DNA of 64,000 nt from Oxynema aestuarii AP17 (lineage in GTDB: Bacteria > Cyanobacteriota > Cyanobacteriia > Cyanobacteriales > Laspinemataceae): positions 3,827,501 to 3,891,500 of the forward strand of contig NZ_CP051167.1 of NCBI RefSeq assembly GCF_012295525.1. The letters are read 5' to 3'. The notes below the pieces were generated by a model. The model was not told where the DNA came from. It did not search any database and saw nothing but the letters and a program-made list of their open reading frames with translations. Positions 37,149 through 47,245 of the stretch are shown one piece after another. Position 1 is the stretch's first letter. Each line of letters starts with the position of its first letter. Both the position numbers and the translations under genes were made by a program.

Positions 37149-39371
37149 ATGGCGAACCCGCCATCGATCTCTATGAATCAAAACTCTTTTGTCGGCGCGA
37201 TCGCCTTGGGCGCCTGCGTGGCGATCGCCGTTTCCGAAATTGCCGTCTTCGCCCTGACTCCGGCGCAAGTCAACGATATCGCCGCCCAAGTGTCCGTGTT
37301 GATCGGTCCCAATTTGACCGCCAAAGGCAATCGGGCGATCGTCGAAGGGGAAAAAACGGGCAGTGGGGCGATCGTCGCGCGCAGTGGTAATACCTATTAT
37401 GTGGTCACGGCGTGGCACGTCGTCTGGCGGACGGGTGGGTTCCACGCGATCGTCACTCCCGACGGACAAGTGCATTACGTCGATGCGTCTGAAGGGAGTC
37501 CGGACGCGATCGGGTTCGGGCGTCTCGACCCGGAAAGCGAACGGGCGATCGTCGGTTCGGATCTAGCTCTGTTGCGGTTTCGCAGCGATCGCGATTATCC
37601 CGTCGCCTCCGTGGGCAGCCAAAAGGTGCAATCCGGTGACACTGTGTATATTAGCGGTTGGCCGAATCCGGACGATTTACGTCGCACGAGGCGCGATCGC
37701 ACTTTCAGTGCCGGGGCGATCGCCCAAGTCGTCAACCCGCCCTCTGCCGATGGCGGTTACAGTTTACTCTACGACAACCGTACCCGCAGTGGCTTGAGCG
37801 GCGCCCCTATTTTTAACGCCGACGGTGAATTGATCGGCATTCACGGACGGGGCAAAGGGGTAGAAAATAACTGCTCGACCCCGGAAATCAACGCCCGTCA
37901 CAGTTGTGGGATCGCGATCGATCGCTTGATCGCCGCCACCCGCGATCGCGGGCTGTCCGTCGCCTTCAATCGCACGCCGCCGAGGTTGGCGATCGATCGC
38001 GACCGTCCCCCGGTTCAAGCTCCCGCGAATCCGACGCCCCCGCCCGTTTCGCCCTCCCCCTCGGCGACTGCTGCGAAGGTTCCCGATTCCACTCATACCG
38101 TCTATTACGTCGATCCCTTGCGGGGTAACAATAGCGCCAGCGCTGGAAACAGCCCGGATAACCCTTTTCGCACGATTTCTTACGCGATCGACGGCGCCCG
38201 ACCGGGAACGGTGATTAACCTCGCCCCCGGTCAATATAGTAGTGGCGAAACTTTTCCCTTGATTCTCAATCGTGGCGTTATTCTGCAAGGGAATGAAGGT
38301 CAACAAGGGGAAGGGATTGTAATTCGTGGCGGCGGTTTTTATTCGACGCGCAGCGCGGCGAATCAAAATTTAACTATTTTAGGGTTAGCAGATACTCAAA
38401 TTGTGGGAGTAACGATTAGTAATCCTAACCCGGAAGGAACGGGGGTCTGGATTGAAGATAGTGCGGAGGCGATCGTCCGGAATAATACATTTATGAATAA
38501 CGGACGGGATGGGATTTATGTGGGCGGTAGTGCCAATCCTACCATTGAAAATAATCGGTTTACGAATAGTCGAGGTAGTGGAATTTCTATGGATCGCAAT
38601 GCGACTGGAGAAATTCGCAATAATTTATTTGTCAATCTGGGAGTGGCGATCGCGATCGGCGGGGATTCGTCGCCGACGATCGCCGCCAATCAAGTGCGCG
38701 CTAACGAGACGGGAATAGTGGTCTCGGAAAGCTCTCGACCGAGATTACAGGGGAATTTGGTCGATAATAATCGCGAGTACGGACTGTTGATTTTAGAGGG
38801 GGGTCAGCCGGAGGTTAGGGAGGATAATTTATTTGAAAATAATGCGATCGCCGATCGGTTGAATGCACCGACGGAAGCGTGGGAATCCGACGGTTTTTCG
38901 CAAAGTTCAGAACAAACTTTATTCGCTTGTTTGGAATATAACGGCCAGTTGGCAACGTTTGTTAAAACGGGAGTCGATTCGATCCCACAACCGTCGATCG
39001 CCTGGGAAGATAGTGAATTGGGTTCGGCTCTCAATCGCTGTCGTTTGGTAACGCCGAGTTTAAATCGAATTGTGGCGCTCAATAACGGCAATCCGAACGG
39101 GATCTTTTTGGCAACGGGTCGGGTGAATAATAATAATGCGATTTGCGCGATCGAGGGCGCGCAAGGGGTTTGTCGCGATGAAAATGTGTTGTTGTATTTG
39201 AGTGGAGAGGAACAGCGAAATCCGAGTGAGGTGTTACGAAATTTACTGATTTTGGATCGCACTCAAGGGCGAGGAAATCCGGTGCAAGAGGTAGAAACGG
39301 GGGCGATCGTGCCGTTGGCTTTTTGGGGCGATCGCGTGCAACCGGAACCGGGATTGTGGTTTACCGATTGA
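37149..39371 (+). CDS. Fused secreted protease, beta-helix and COP23 protein
   Basis: The 740-residue chain has a signal peptide (best start ATG 37173, MNQNSFVGAIALGACVAIAV), then a trypsin-like domain (about 30-260) with triad His in TAWHVV, Asp in GSDLALLRF and Ser in SGLSGAPIF. A proline-rich linker (about 275-310) leads to a DUF1565/beta-helix region (YYVDPLRGNNS, RTISYAIDGA, LAPGQYSSGETFPL, then NNxF and NPTIENN coils, to about 570). A C-terminal COP23 domain (LFACLEYNG, IPQPSIAWED, LNRCRLVTP, LATGRVNN, CAIEG, CRDENVLLYL) ends the chain. The two preceding genes supply the same parts separately, so this looks like a duplication followed by fusion. Confidence 0.87.
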   Translation: MANPPSISMNQNSFVGAIALGACVAIAVSEIAVFALTPAQVNDIAAQVSVLIGPNLTAKGNRAIVEGEKTGSGAIVARSGNTYYVVTAWHVVWRTGGFHAIVTPDGQVHYVDASEGSPDAIGFGRLDPESERAIVGSDLALLRFRSDRDYPVASVGSQKVQSGDTVYISGWPNPDDLRRTRRDRTFSAGAIAQVVNPPSADGGYSLLYDNRTRSGLSGAPIFNADGELIGIHGRGKGVENNCSTPEINARHSCGIAIDRLIAATRDRGLSVAFNRTPPRLAIDRDRPPVQAPANPTPPPVSPSPSATAAKVPDSTHTVYYVDPLRGNNSASAGNSPDNPFRTISYAIDGARPGTVINLAPGQYSSGETFPLILNRGVILQGNEGQQGEGIVIRGGGFYSTRSAANQNLTILGLADTQIVGVTISNPNPEGTGVWIEDSAEAIVRNNTFMNNGRDGIYVGGSANPTIENNRFTNSRGSGISMDRNATGEIRNNLFVNLGVAIAIGGDSSPTIAANQVRANETGIVVSESSRPRLQGNLVDNNREYGLLILEGGQPEVREDNLFENNAIADRLNAPTEAWESDGFSQSSEQTLFACLEYNGQLATFVKTGVDSIPQPSIAWEDSELGSALNRCRLVTPSLNRIVALNNGNPNGIFLATGRVNNNNAICAIEGAQGVCRDENVLLYLSGEEQRNPSEVLRNLLILDRTQGRGNPVQEVETGAIVPLAFWGDRVQPEPGLWFTD

Positions 39372-39375
39372 GGGA

Positions 39376-39408
39376 CGATCGATCGGCGATCGATGGGCGA
39401 TCGATCGT
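39376..39408. repeat. Three 11-bp direct repeats
   Basis: CGATCGAT plus three bases (CGG, GGG, CGT) is repeated three times with an 11-bp period, about one helical turn, in the gap between the fused protease gene and the pentapeptide gene. Confidence 0.6.
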
Positions 39409-39566
39409 TGACGGGACAGAAGGAACCGATGGGGCGGCGATCGCTCGATGGCTCGCCATTTCGCAGAGATTTTACGGAACCTCCAGCAGAGTTCATCGAC
39501 TCTTTAAATAGAACTCAGTGAATCTACGGTATAACAACATTTGTCAGCTACATCAGGGGAATCGTC

Positions 39567-40280
39567 ATGGCTAGAAACACTGGGTTTTCAGGCGCGAAAT
39601 GCAACGGGGTGTCGCCGTCCGTGCCAGTTTTCCGTAGTGCAGACGCCGGGAAGATCGCTCGCCAGCTAGAGAGTCGCCATTGTGCGGGTTGTGACTTGAA
39701 CGGCGCCAATTTATCCGAACGGGACTTAAGTGGTGCGAATTTGGGATTTACGAACCTCAGCAGCGCCACTCTGCGCGGGACGAATTTGAGGGGAGCCAAT
39801 CTCAACAGTGCGGACCTCAGCAGCGCCAATCTCTACGATGCCAATTTGGCGGATGCTCATTTAGGTAATGCGGATCTCAGTGGCGCCGATTTGAGTTTTG
39901 CGCGGTTAAAGGGCGCTCATTTGACAAATGCGGATCTCAAAGGTGCGAACTTGAAAGGGACGAATTTGAGCGGTGCTAATTTACGGTTTACGGATTTGCG
40001 CTTTGCGGACTTGCGCGGTGCGGATTTGAGTGGTGCGGATTTGCGCTTTGCCGATTTGCGCTTTGCGGATCTGCGTTTTGCCCATTTGCACCATACCATT
40101 TATAACGAAAATACGATTTTTCCCGATCGCTTCGATCGCGCAACCCCTGGATTGCAGTGTGAAAGCCGTGACGCCGAAGATCGCCGCAGTTGCAATTTAG
40201 AAAAACGGGTTGACGATTCGGTCTTGTCGCAATTTTTAAACTTCCGCCTGTTTTCTTGCAAACAGAAAAAAGTTTCCTGA
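39567..40280 (+). CDS. Pentapeptide repeat protein
   Basis: After about 45 residues with a CxxC-like element (HCAGCDLNGA), roughly 25 tandem A(D/N)Lxx pentapeptides (ANLSERDLSGANLGFTNLS and on, to FAHL) predict a right-handed quadrilateral beta-helix. A 50-residue tail with CESRDAEDRRSC follows. Pentapeptide proteins are abundant in cyanobacteria; few have known function. The nucleotide repeats create a mirrored open frame on the other strand that is not a gene. Confidence 0.93.
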   Translation: MARNTGFSGAKCNGVSPSVPVFRSADAGKIARQLESRHCAGCDLNGANLSERDLSGANLGFTNLSSATLRGTNLRGANLNSADLSSANLYDANLADAHLGNADLSGADLSFARLKGAHLTNADLKGANLKGTNLSGANLRFTDLRFADLRGADLSGADLRFADLRFADLRFAHLHHTIYNENTIFPDRFDRATPGLQCESRDAEDRRSCNLEKRVDDSVLSQFLNFRLFSCKQKKVS

Positions 40281-40490
40281 ATTTTGAATCGAATTTTGGG
40301 CGATCGAAGGGCTTGAAATTAATTCTCAACAGTTGAGCCAGACTCGGCGCGATCGCTCCTCTTTTCGATCGTCAAAAACTAAATCGTCAACACCTAATTT
40401 TTCTCTAGAACTCATTGTTGGGTTCGATCCGATCCATTTTCAAAGAAAATCGACGATCGATCGCCCTCCGAGGGATCCCCTCCCTCCTTC

Positions 40491-41597
40491 TCACACCATC
40501 GCCCGTTCCGTCGCGTGCTTGCGGTAGCGGTAGTAAGCCGCACAAGCCCCTTCGGAAGAGACCATCGGCGCGCCGAGGGGATGTTCCGGGGTGCAGGTGG
40601 TACCGAACGCGGGGCAGTCGTGAGGCTTCTTGACCCCTTGTAAGATTTCGCCACTGATACAATCCGGGGATTCGCTGCTGCGGACGTGACCGAGGTCGAA
40701 ACGACGTTCGGCGTCGAACTCGGCATATTCCGGGCGCAGTCCCAAACCGCTTTGGGGGATTTCGCCGATGCCGCGCCACTGGCGGGGGATGACTTGAAAC
40801 ACTTGCCTGACGAGCTTTTGAGCGGTGGGGTTGCCTTGATAGCGGACGGAACGGGTATATTGATTTTCGACTTCGGCGCGTCCTCGTTCCAGTTGTTGCA
40901 CGCACATGTAAATCCCTTGGAGGATATCGACGGGTTCAAATCCGGTGACGACGATCGGCACTTGATATTTAGGGGCGATCGCCTCATATTCGCTATACCC
41001 CATCACGGTGCAGACGTGACCCGCTGCCAGGAACCCTCGCACGGCACAATTGGGAGCGGATAAAATCGCTTCCATCGCCGGGGGGACGAGGACGTGAGAG
41101 ACGACCGTCGAGAAATTGGCAATTTGCTGCAGGCGCGCTTGATAGACGGCCATGGCGGTCGCGGGGGTGGTGGTTTCAAAGCCGACGGCGAAGAATACTA
41201 CCTGCTTGTCCGGGTTGTCTTTGGCGAGTTTGAGACAGTCGAGGGGGGAGTAAACGATCCGCACGTCGCCGCCGTCGGCTTTGACGCCGAGGAGGTCGGT
41301 GTCGCTACCGGGAACGCGGAGCATGTCGCCGAAGGAACAAAAGATAACCTCCGGACGCTTGGCGATCGCGATCGCCCGATCGATCGAGCTGACGGGGGTG
41401 ACGCATACCGGACAGCCGGGGCCGTGAATTAAGGTAATTTCCGGCGGCAATAACTCGTCGATGCCGAATTTGACGATCGCGTGGGTTTGACCGCCGCAAA
41501 TTTCCATGATCGTCCACGGACGGGTGACGAGTTCGGCGATCGCGCGGGCGTAATCCCGGGCTAAGTCGGCGTTGCGATATTCTTCTACATATTTCAT
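40491..41597 (-). CDS. hypD: Hydrogenase maturation factor HypD
   Basis: The family's conserved motifs appear in order: [61 protein letters not shown] and [12 protein letters not shown]-terminal cluster of cysteines ([21 protein letters not shown]) binds the 4Fe-4S centre. Start at 41597 (MKYVEEYRN) matches the usual HypD N-terminus; an ATG at 41639 would add 14 residues. HypD works with HypC to deliver the Fe(CN)2CO group to NiFe hydrogenases. No other hyp or hydrogenase genes are in the window. Confidence 0.94.
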   Translation of the reverse strand: MKYVEEYRNADLARDYARAIAELVTRPWTIMEICGGQTHAIVKFGIDELLPPEITLIHGPGCPVCVTPVSSIDRAIAIAKRPEVIFCSFGDMLRVPGSDTDLLGVKADGGDVRIVYSPLDCLKLAKDNPDKQVVFFAVGFETTTPATAMAVYQARLQQIANFSTVVSHVLVPPAMEAILSAPNCAVRGFLAAGHVCTVMGYSEYEAIAPKYQVPIVVTGFEPVDILQGIYMCVQQLERGRAEVENQYTRSVRYQGNPTAQKLVRQVFQVIPRQWRGIGEIPQSGLGLRPEYAEFDAERRFDLGHVRSSESPDCISGEILQGVKKPHDCPAFGTTCTPEHPLGAPMVSSEGACAAYYRYRKHATERAMV

Positions 41598-41647
41598 GGC
41601 TACTCGCTCTCTCTCTGATTGTGAGATTATTTTTCCCATCCACGGAT

Positions 41648-43951
41648 TTAACCGATTTTTTTCGGCGGTTGAGCCAACATTTTACTCATCGGCCAAATAT
41701 CAAACCACCATTGATCTTTCGGACGTCGGAACGTCTTATCGACCATGCGCGGCATCAAGCTGAGGTCGATAAATTTGACCTGACCGCCTTCAACCCCCAT
41801 AAACGCTCCGGCGGGATTGGGTTTTTGGGCTTCGTCGATTAAGAAATCGAGCCCTTTTTCCGCGAGTCGGGTGGCTTGGATGCGATCGAACGGGGTGGGG
41901 TCGCCCCCTTGTTGCAGGTGTCCGAGAATTGCCTGTCGGACTTGAAAGACTTCGCGCCCTTCTTCGGCAAACAGGGAACAAATAAAGTCGGTATTGTAAA
42001 CCGGGTGGGCGTTTTCGTTGCAGACGATCAGACCGACGCGCTTGCCGTGTTTGAAGCCTTCGATCAGGTCGGTGATATCTTTTTGCAGGTCCGTGAGGGT
42101 AATTTGTTCCTCGTGGATGTAAACCCGTTCGGCCCCGGTCGCCAAGCCACTCATGACGGCGAGATAACCGCAGTAACGTCCCATCACTTTGACGACAAAA
42201 CAACGGTTGGAGGCGACGGCGGATTGTTTGATTTTATCGACGGCTTCGATGATGTTGTTGAGGGCCGTATCGGTGCCGATGCTCAATTCGGCGCCGGGGA
42301 GGTTGTTGTCGATGCTGGCGGGGACGCAGAGCATGGGGATGTTGAAGGCGGGGAAGGTATCGCGCTGGGAGTAAAGCTGGTAAATGGCTTCGTATCCGGC
42401 CCAACCGCCAATCATGAGTAGACCGTGGATGTCGTGGGCTTCCAACTGGCGGGCAATTTGGTAAAAGTCGCGCCCTTCGGGCAGTTTGCGGCTGGTTCCC
42501 AGTTCCGAGCCCCCAGTGGTGGCCCAGCCGCGAACGCTCAGCCAGCCGAGTTCTTTGATGCTGCCGTCGATCAGGCCGCGAAAACCGCGATCGATGCCGA
42601 GCATGGTGTGACCGCGATCGATGCCGAGGCGGACGGCGGCGCGGACGGCGGTGTTCATGCCGGGGGCGGCGGCGCCGCAGTTGAGGACGGCGATCCGCCG
42701 GGATTGACGATCGCTCGATGGGGTATGGGGAGCGGCTTGCATCAAGGTTTGGAAGGTGTGGCAGGCGTCTTTAAAACTGTTGCCGCGCAGGTCCATGGCG
42801 CGCTCGTACTCGCCGTTGGCGATCGCCTCGGCGACGACGTGGGTTTGTTGGACGCAGTGCATCAGGGGCGATCGCACGATGCGGTTGCCGTGCATCCCGA
42901 TCAGCAGGGGTTCGGGATGGGGTTCGTCTTTGAGAATTTCGTCAACGGCGGCGCAACCGAGCAAGGTGCTGAGGTTGCGATCGAAGGCGCTGGGAGACCC
43001 GCCGCGTTGGACGTGACCGAGGATCGTCACCCGCGCGTCTTCGCCGAGGCGTTCTTCGAGGACCTGTTTGATGCGATCGCTCGAAATCGGATTGCCGTCA
43101 CTGTCGCGGGACCCTTCGGCGACGATGACGATCGTGTCCCGGCGTCCGGAGTCGCGTCCGGCTTTGAGGACGCTACACATTCGATCTTCCCAGGAACCGT
43201 TATCTTGCGGCGGTTGTTCCGGAATCATCACCCAGTCGGCCCCGGTGGCGATCGCCCCCATCAAGGCCAAATAGCCGCAATTGCGCCCCATCACTTCGAC
43301 GACAAAGGTGCGCTGGTGGCTGGCGGCGGTGGAGGAAATCGCGTCTACCGCTTCCGTAATCCGGTGTAAAGCCGTATCCGTGCCGATCGTCATGTCGCTG
43401 CCGTACATGTCGTTGTCGATCGAAGCGGTCAGCCCGACGATCGCGAGCTGGGGATAGGCGGCAGCTTCTTCCGGGCGAATTTCGCCATTTTCGACTAATT
43501 CCTTCAGTAATTCCGGCCATTCGCGCCGGAAGAGGTCGGCCCCGGTGAGGGTGCCGTCACCACCGATCGCCACGAGGCGATCGATCCCTTCGCGGATTAA
43601 GTTGCGGGCAGCCCGGCGGCGACCTTCCCGAGTTTTAAAGGCCAAACTGCGCGCGGTTCCGATAATCGTTCCTCCTTTTTGGAGGATACCACTGACTTCG
43701 TGCCAGGAGATCGGACGGATGCAGGCTTGTTGCGGCAGGCTGACATTGCCCATAAACGGTTCGTTGTCGCGACTCGAAGGCGCCGGGAGGGGGCATTCTC
43801 CCCCTTCCACCATGCCTTGGTAGCCTTCGTAAATGGCGTAGACTTCCGCCCCTTTGGCGAGGGCCGCGCGGACTACCGCCCGGACGGCGGCGTTCATTCC
43901 CGGCGAGTCGCCGCCACTGGTGAGAACTCCGAGACGTTTTTTCTCCTGCAC
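41648..43951 (-). CDS. Tandem (eukaryote-like) 6-phosphofructokinase
   Basis: Two PFK domains lie in one 767-residue chain, roughly double the usual bacterial length. The N half has [26 protein letters not shown] (catalytic Asp179), [13 protein letters not shown] and MGRNCGYLA. The C half has CGAAAPGMN and PASIDNN, but GGDGT is replaced by GGWAG, so its ATP site has lost the key Asp and the second Asp of IDND is Asn. That division, an active N half and a degenerate C half, is the layout of animal and fungal PFK-1, where the C half became regulatory. It likely phosphorylates fructose 6-phosphate with ATP under allosteric control. It is 50 bases upstream of hypD and near a second PFK gene. Confidence 0.9.
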   Translation of the reverse strand: MQEKKRLGVLTSGGDSPGMNAAVRAVVRAALAKGAEVYAIYEGYQGMVEGGECPLPAPSSRDNEPFMGNVSLPQQACIRPISWHEVSGILQKGGTIIGTARSLAFKTREGRRRAARNLIREGIDRLVAIGGDGTLTGADLFRREWPELLKELVENGEIRPEEAAAYPQLAIVGLTASIDNDMYGSDMTIGTDTALHRITEAVDAISSTAASHQRTFVVEVMGRNCGYLALMGAIATGADWVMIPEQPPQDNGSWEDRMCSVLKAGRDSGRRDTIVIVAEGSRDSDGNPISSDRIKQVLEERLGEDARVTILGHVQRGGSPSAFDRNLSTLLGCAAVDEILKDEPHPEPLLIGMHGNRIVRSPLMHCVQQTHVVAEAIANGEYERAMDLRGNSFKDACHTFQTLMQAAPHTPSSDRQSRRIAVLNCGAAAPGMNTAVRAAVRLGIDRGHTMLGIDRGFRGLIDGSIKELGWLSVRGWATTGGSELGTSRKLPEGRDFYQIARQLEAHDIHGLLMIGGWAGYEAIYQLYSQRDTFPAFNIPMLCVPASIDNNLPGAELSIGTDTALNNIIEAVDKIKQSAVASNRCFVVKVMGRYCGYLAVMSGLATGAERVYIHEEQITLTDLQKDITDLIEGFKHGKRVGLIVCNENAHPVYNTDFICSLFAEEGREVFQVRQAILGHLQQGGDPTPFDRIQATRLAEKGLDFLIDEAQKPNPAGAFMGVEGGQVKFIDLSLMPRMVDKTFRRPKDQWWFDIWPMSKMLAQPPKKIG

Positions 43952-44211
43952 GATCTATCTCCCAACTTTGCTGACAATGACGACGGTGACGACCCCTCAG
44001 CTTGCACCTCAGACCGAAACCAGAAAAATTTTATCGTCCTCACCCCCTCCCGATCCCGATCGCCGGGTGGATCGCCGAGGCGAATTTGTGCGGTTCCGAT
44101 GGCCGCGATCGCCCGCGTCAAGCGCCGTCAAGGCCGATCGAACCCTCGGCGGAACCCGCCGGGGATGTCAGGATTTTTAGGTTTTTTTTCGGGATCGATC
44201 GCCGCGCGAGC

Positions 44212-45453
44212 CTAGAGACTGGACTGACTCGCTTCTTCCACCGTCGCCACTTCCACTGTCGGCGCTGGCGGTTGGGGAGTATTCCAAGCGCTCGGGTCGC
44301 CGACGTAAATCCCCAGCGATCGCGCGCTTTGTACCATAAAGCCGTTGGAGTCCACCGGGGACGGACAGCGCTGCTGTTGGTGCGCTTGGGAAATCAGGGC
44401 GATCGCCTGTTCTAACGGCTTGCTCTCGACTTTGCCCCCTTCCCACACCACGAGGCGGTTGTATTGTTCGCGATCGATCAGTTGCACCGCTTTGATGCCG
44501 AAACTGGTCGCCAACAGGCGATCGAACGAAGACGGCGTCCCACTGCGCTGCAAGTGACCCAACACCGTCACCCGGGTATCGACTTCCTGCATCCCGCAAA
44601 ACTCGATCGCGTCGCGATCGCACAAGTGTTTGCTGTACGCCTTAATTTGCTTCGCCACGTAATCCCCGATCGCCCGCGACTGGCGCCGATCCTGGTGCTT
44701 GACCCCTTCCGCCACCACCACTAAGGCGAATTTGCGCTTTTCCTGGTGCAAGCGCGCAATTTTATGGCAAATATTATGCACGACCTCCTCATTGACGATC
44801 GGGGTCAGTTCGGGAATCAAAATCACGTCCGCCCCCCCGGCAATCCCGGCATGAAGGGCCAAATGTCCCGCATCTCGTCCCATCACTTCCACCACCATCA
44901 CCCGTTCGTGAGAAGCGGCGGTAAAGGTCAAATCGTAAAGCGCCTCGGTCACCGTATCCACTGCCGTATCGAAGCCCACGGAGCGTTCGGTAAACGGCAC
45001 GTCGTTGTCAATGGTTTTCGGCACCCCGATCAGCTTCCACTGTCCTTTTTGGGCGAGTTGGTACAGAATTTCCAAACTTCCGTCGCCGCCGACCCCGATC
45101 AGGGCGTCGAGTTCCAAACGGTTATATCCTTGTATAATTTTCTCGGCGATCTCGGGATCTCCCGTGTTGCCTTTACTCAACGATCCGAGGACGCTACCGC
45201 TTAGAAATTGCAAGACATCTAGCCCCTGCAGCAGTCCGGGGATGTCGTAGCCGTGTTCGTACAGTTTCAGGTCTTCCGGCTGGCGATCGCCGTTGGCAAT
45301 GTCGATAAAACCGTCCGTTCCGTAAGGAATCCCGTAGACTTCCCAGCCTTTATGCGAAGCGCATTTGACCACGGCACGGATCACCGCGTTCAATCCCGGA
45401 CAATCGCCTCCACTGGTGAGAATCCCGATCCGTTTTTTCGACGAATTATTCAT
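44212..45453 (-). CDS. 6-phosphofructokinase, group III-like
   Basis: The 413-residue enzyme has [53 protein letters not shown] and [15 protein letters not shown]. The Gly in GGDGS suggests ATP as donor, whereas the Lys in PKTIDND is shared with PPi-using enzymes, so the signature is mixed. A 60-residue C-terminal extension rich in Pro and Val/Glu is longer than usual. It runs in the same direction as the tandem PFK, with about 260 bases between, but its donor and role could differ. Confidence 0.85.
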   Translation of the reverse strand: MNNSSKKRIGILTSGGDCPGLNAVIRAVVKCASHKGWEVYGIPYGTDGFIDIANGDRQPEDLKLYEHGYDIPGLLQGLDVLQFLSGSVLGSLSKGNTGDPEIAEKIIQGYNRLELDALIGVGGDGSLEILYQLAQKGQWKLIGVPKTIDNDVPFTERSVGFDTAVDTVTEALYDLTFTAASHERVMVVEVMGRDAGHLALHAGIAGGADVILIPELTPIVNEEVVHNICHKIARLHQEKRKFALVVVAEGVKHQDRRQSRAIGDYVAKQIKAYSKHLCDRDAIEFCGMQEVDTRVTVLGHLQRSGTPSSFDRLLATSFGIKAVQLIDREQYNRLVVWEGGKVESKPLEQAIALISQAHQQQRCPSPVDSNGFMVQSARSLGIYVGDPSAWNTPQPPAPTVEVATVEEASQSSL

Positions 45454-45835
45454 AAACTATGCTTAAAATGACAAGACGCTGTTTTTCTAATTTAACAAGG
45501 AATCAATCCCTTGCCAGCCCGCTATGTCGTTAAAATTACATTCTTTTCAAAAACTTAAGATCTTGTTGTTAAAGCCAAAAACTGCTCATTTTAACCCTGT
45601 TTTTTCGATCGCCCCCTCGGCAAAAAAACCAATCTATCTTCTTAATAAAAACTAAAACTACAAATTTCTTGATTCTCGATTGTAGGGATTGGATCGCCCC
45701 TACAATTCTACCTTCAAAAAGCCGTTAAAAAGTCGTTTCGATCCCTCTTTCCCGTGCGATCGCCCCCGGAGGAGGGTAGATTTTTCGGCCAAAGCCAGAG
45801 ACAATCGAGATGAACACCCACGATTGTCAGATTGT
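45454..45835. other. Divergent intergenic region with palindrome
   Basis: It contains AT-rich sequence and a hairpin at 45679-45706. It should hold promoters for the PFK gene (minus) and the membrane protein (plus). No further gene was recognised. Confidence 0.5.
45679..45706. repeat. Extragenic hairpin, ATTGTAGGG type
   Basis: ATTGTAGGG and CCCTACAAT form a 9-bp perfect stem around a 10-base loop that contains GGATCGC. It resembles other short palindromes in the window. Confidence 0.65.
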
Positions 45836-46306
45836 ATGCAGACCAACGATCTAAAACTCGGTTTGACCCGCGCGCAACATTTGTGGATTGCTGGGGCCAT
45901 TTGGACCCTCGTCGGAACGGGGTTGCTGACAATGGGATTAGTTTTCTGGTTTCACTTCCCTTATTTAGGATTCCTCGACCGCACCCATTTACTCGGAGGA
46001 TTCGCCGCCGTCACCGTCGGTTCGATCAAAGGAAAACTGATTCTCGATCGCACCGCCAACCGCGTCATCGATCGCGTCGAAACCCTCGACGAACCCAACC
46101 CCTTTAAAAGCATCTTTCAGATGTTCGGCGCCAAAACGATCGCCCTGATTTTCGCCATGATGGGAATCGGGATCGTCTTGCGCCTCGCCGGGGTCAGCTT
46201 TGAAGTGCGCGGTCTGATTTACATCGCCGTTGGAACGGCCCTGGTCTGGAGTTGCCGCCGTTATTGGATTTCGTCCTTCCAGCCCCCCGTCGCCGCCGAT
46301 GAGTAA
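45836..46306 (+). CDS. Four-helix membrane protein
   Basis: From ATG 45836 the 156-residue product (MQTNDLKLGLTRAQHLW) has four hydrophobic helices: LWIAGAIWTLVGTGLLTMGLVFWF, GGFAAVTVGSIKGKLIL, TIALIFAMMGIGIVLRLAGV and LIYIAVGTALVWSC. Helix 2 is weak. The longer open frame from 45689 would add a basic non-membrane segment and is less likely. No family is recognised. Its stop overlaps the start of the next gene (ATGAGTAA), so the two are probably translated together. Confidence 0.75.
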   Translation: MQTNDLKLGLTRAQHLWIAGAIWTLVGTGLLTMGLVFWFHFPYLGFLDRTHLLGGFAAVTVGSIKGKLILDRTANRVIDRVETLDEPNPFKSIFQMFGAKTIALIFAMMGIGIVLRLAGVSFEVRGLIYIAVGTALVWSCRRYWISSFQPPVAADE

Positions 46307-47225
46307 CCCCCCCTCGATCGCCTCGACCGCCGCCCGGATAGACGGGCGGGATTTAAACCGACTCGGCGCGATCGCTCGTGAGATCGCTTGGGGCGCTGCC
46401 GATATACTCGTCCCCCACCACGGCAACGCCACCGGAGGCTTGCGGGTTCGTCACCAAGCGGACGGCCCGGTGACCAGCGCCGATTTGGCCGCCAGTCACT
46501 ACATTTTGCAACAATTGCGCGTCGCCGTCGGTAGTCAAGACTACGCCTTCGTCAGCGAAGAAACCTACAAACTCGATCCCGACTCGCGCGATCGCTGTCG
46601 CCACGATTGGGTCTGGATTATCGACCCGATCGACGGGACGCGATCGTTCATTCACGGCGATCCCAACTACGCCATTCATATCGCCCTCGCTTACCGAGGG
46701 CGTCCGGCGGTCGCCGTGGTCGCCATTCCCGCCGCCGACAAGCTCTATTACGCCCACCTCGGCGGTGGGGCGTTCCTCGAAACCCGCGACGGACAGCAAA
46801 CTCGGGTCCGCGTTTCCCCGCGCGATCGCCTCCAAGAGTTGTGCGTCGTCACCCGTCGCTCCGATCGCGACAGTCGCTTGTATCAATTGTTGGCTCACCT
46901 TCCCTGTCGTCACCGCCCGCAACTCGGGAGTATCGGTTGTAAGATGGCCGCTTTGATCGAAGGCAACGGCGACGCTTATATTTCTCTGTCCGGTCGAACC
47001 GCTCCCAAGGACTGGGATTTGGCCGCGCCGGAATTGATTTTGACCGAAGCGGGGGGACGATGTACCTATCTCGACGGTACGCCGTTGCAGTACAATCGCG
47101 CCGATATCAGTCAGTGGGGTTGCGCGATCGCCTCCACCGGAGGCTGTCACGACGCCCTGCGATCGGCGATCGCGCGGGGGTTGAGTGAGATCGATCGCCG
47201 CCGCAGCCAGATCGGGTCTAGATAG
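46299..47225 (+). CDS. Inositol monophosphatase / CysQ-type phosphatase
   Basis: The enzyme has the metal-binding motifs of the FIG superfamily: the acidic SEETYKLD near 85, WIIDPIDGTRSF near 107, and WDLAAPELILTEAGG near 243. The Asp-Pro-Ile-Asp-Gly-Thr core is intact. It may hydrolyse 3'-phosphoadenosine 5'-phosphate (from sulfate assimilation, see cysH at 30801) or inositol phosphates; sequence alone does not separate them. ATG 46299 overlaps the previous stop by eight bases. Length 308, slightly long, with an extra N-terminal Ser/Pro segment. Confidence 0.82.
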   Translation: MSNPPSIASTAARIDGRDLNRLGAIAREIAWGAADILVPHHGNATGGLRVRHQADGPVTSADLAASHYILQQLRVAVGSQDYAFVSEETYKLDPDSRDRCRHDWVWIIDPIDGTRSFIHGDPNYAIHIALAYRGRPAVAVVAIPAADKLYYAHLGGGAFLETRDGQQTRVRVSPRDRLQELCVVTRRSDRDSRLYQLLAHLPCRHRPQLGSIGCKMAALIEGNGDAYISLSGRTAPKDWDLAAPELILTEAGGRCTYLDGTPLQYNRADISQWGCAIASTGGCHDALRSAIARGLSEIDRRRSQIGSR

Positions 47226-47245
47226 AATCCGCGATCGCCTCGGAG

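Noticed and set aside
39917-40099. Minus-strand Lys/Ser/Arg-rich frame
   Set aside because: It is the mirror of the pentapeptide repeat codons.
42425-43369. Long plus-strand open frame (314 codons) opposite the tandem PFK
   Set aside because: It is antisense to a strongly conserved gene, rich in Gly/Asp/Val from mirrored codons, and matches no family.
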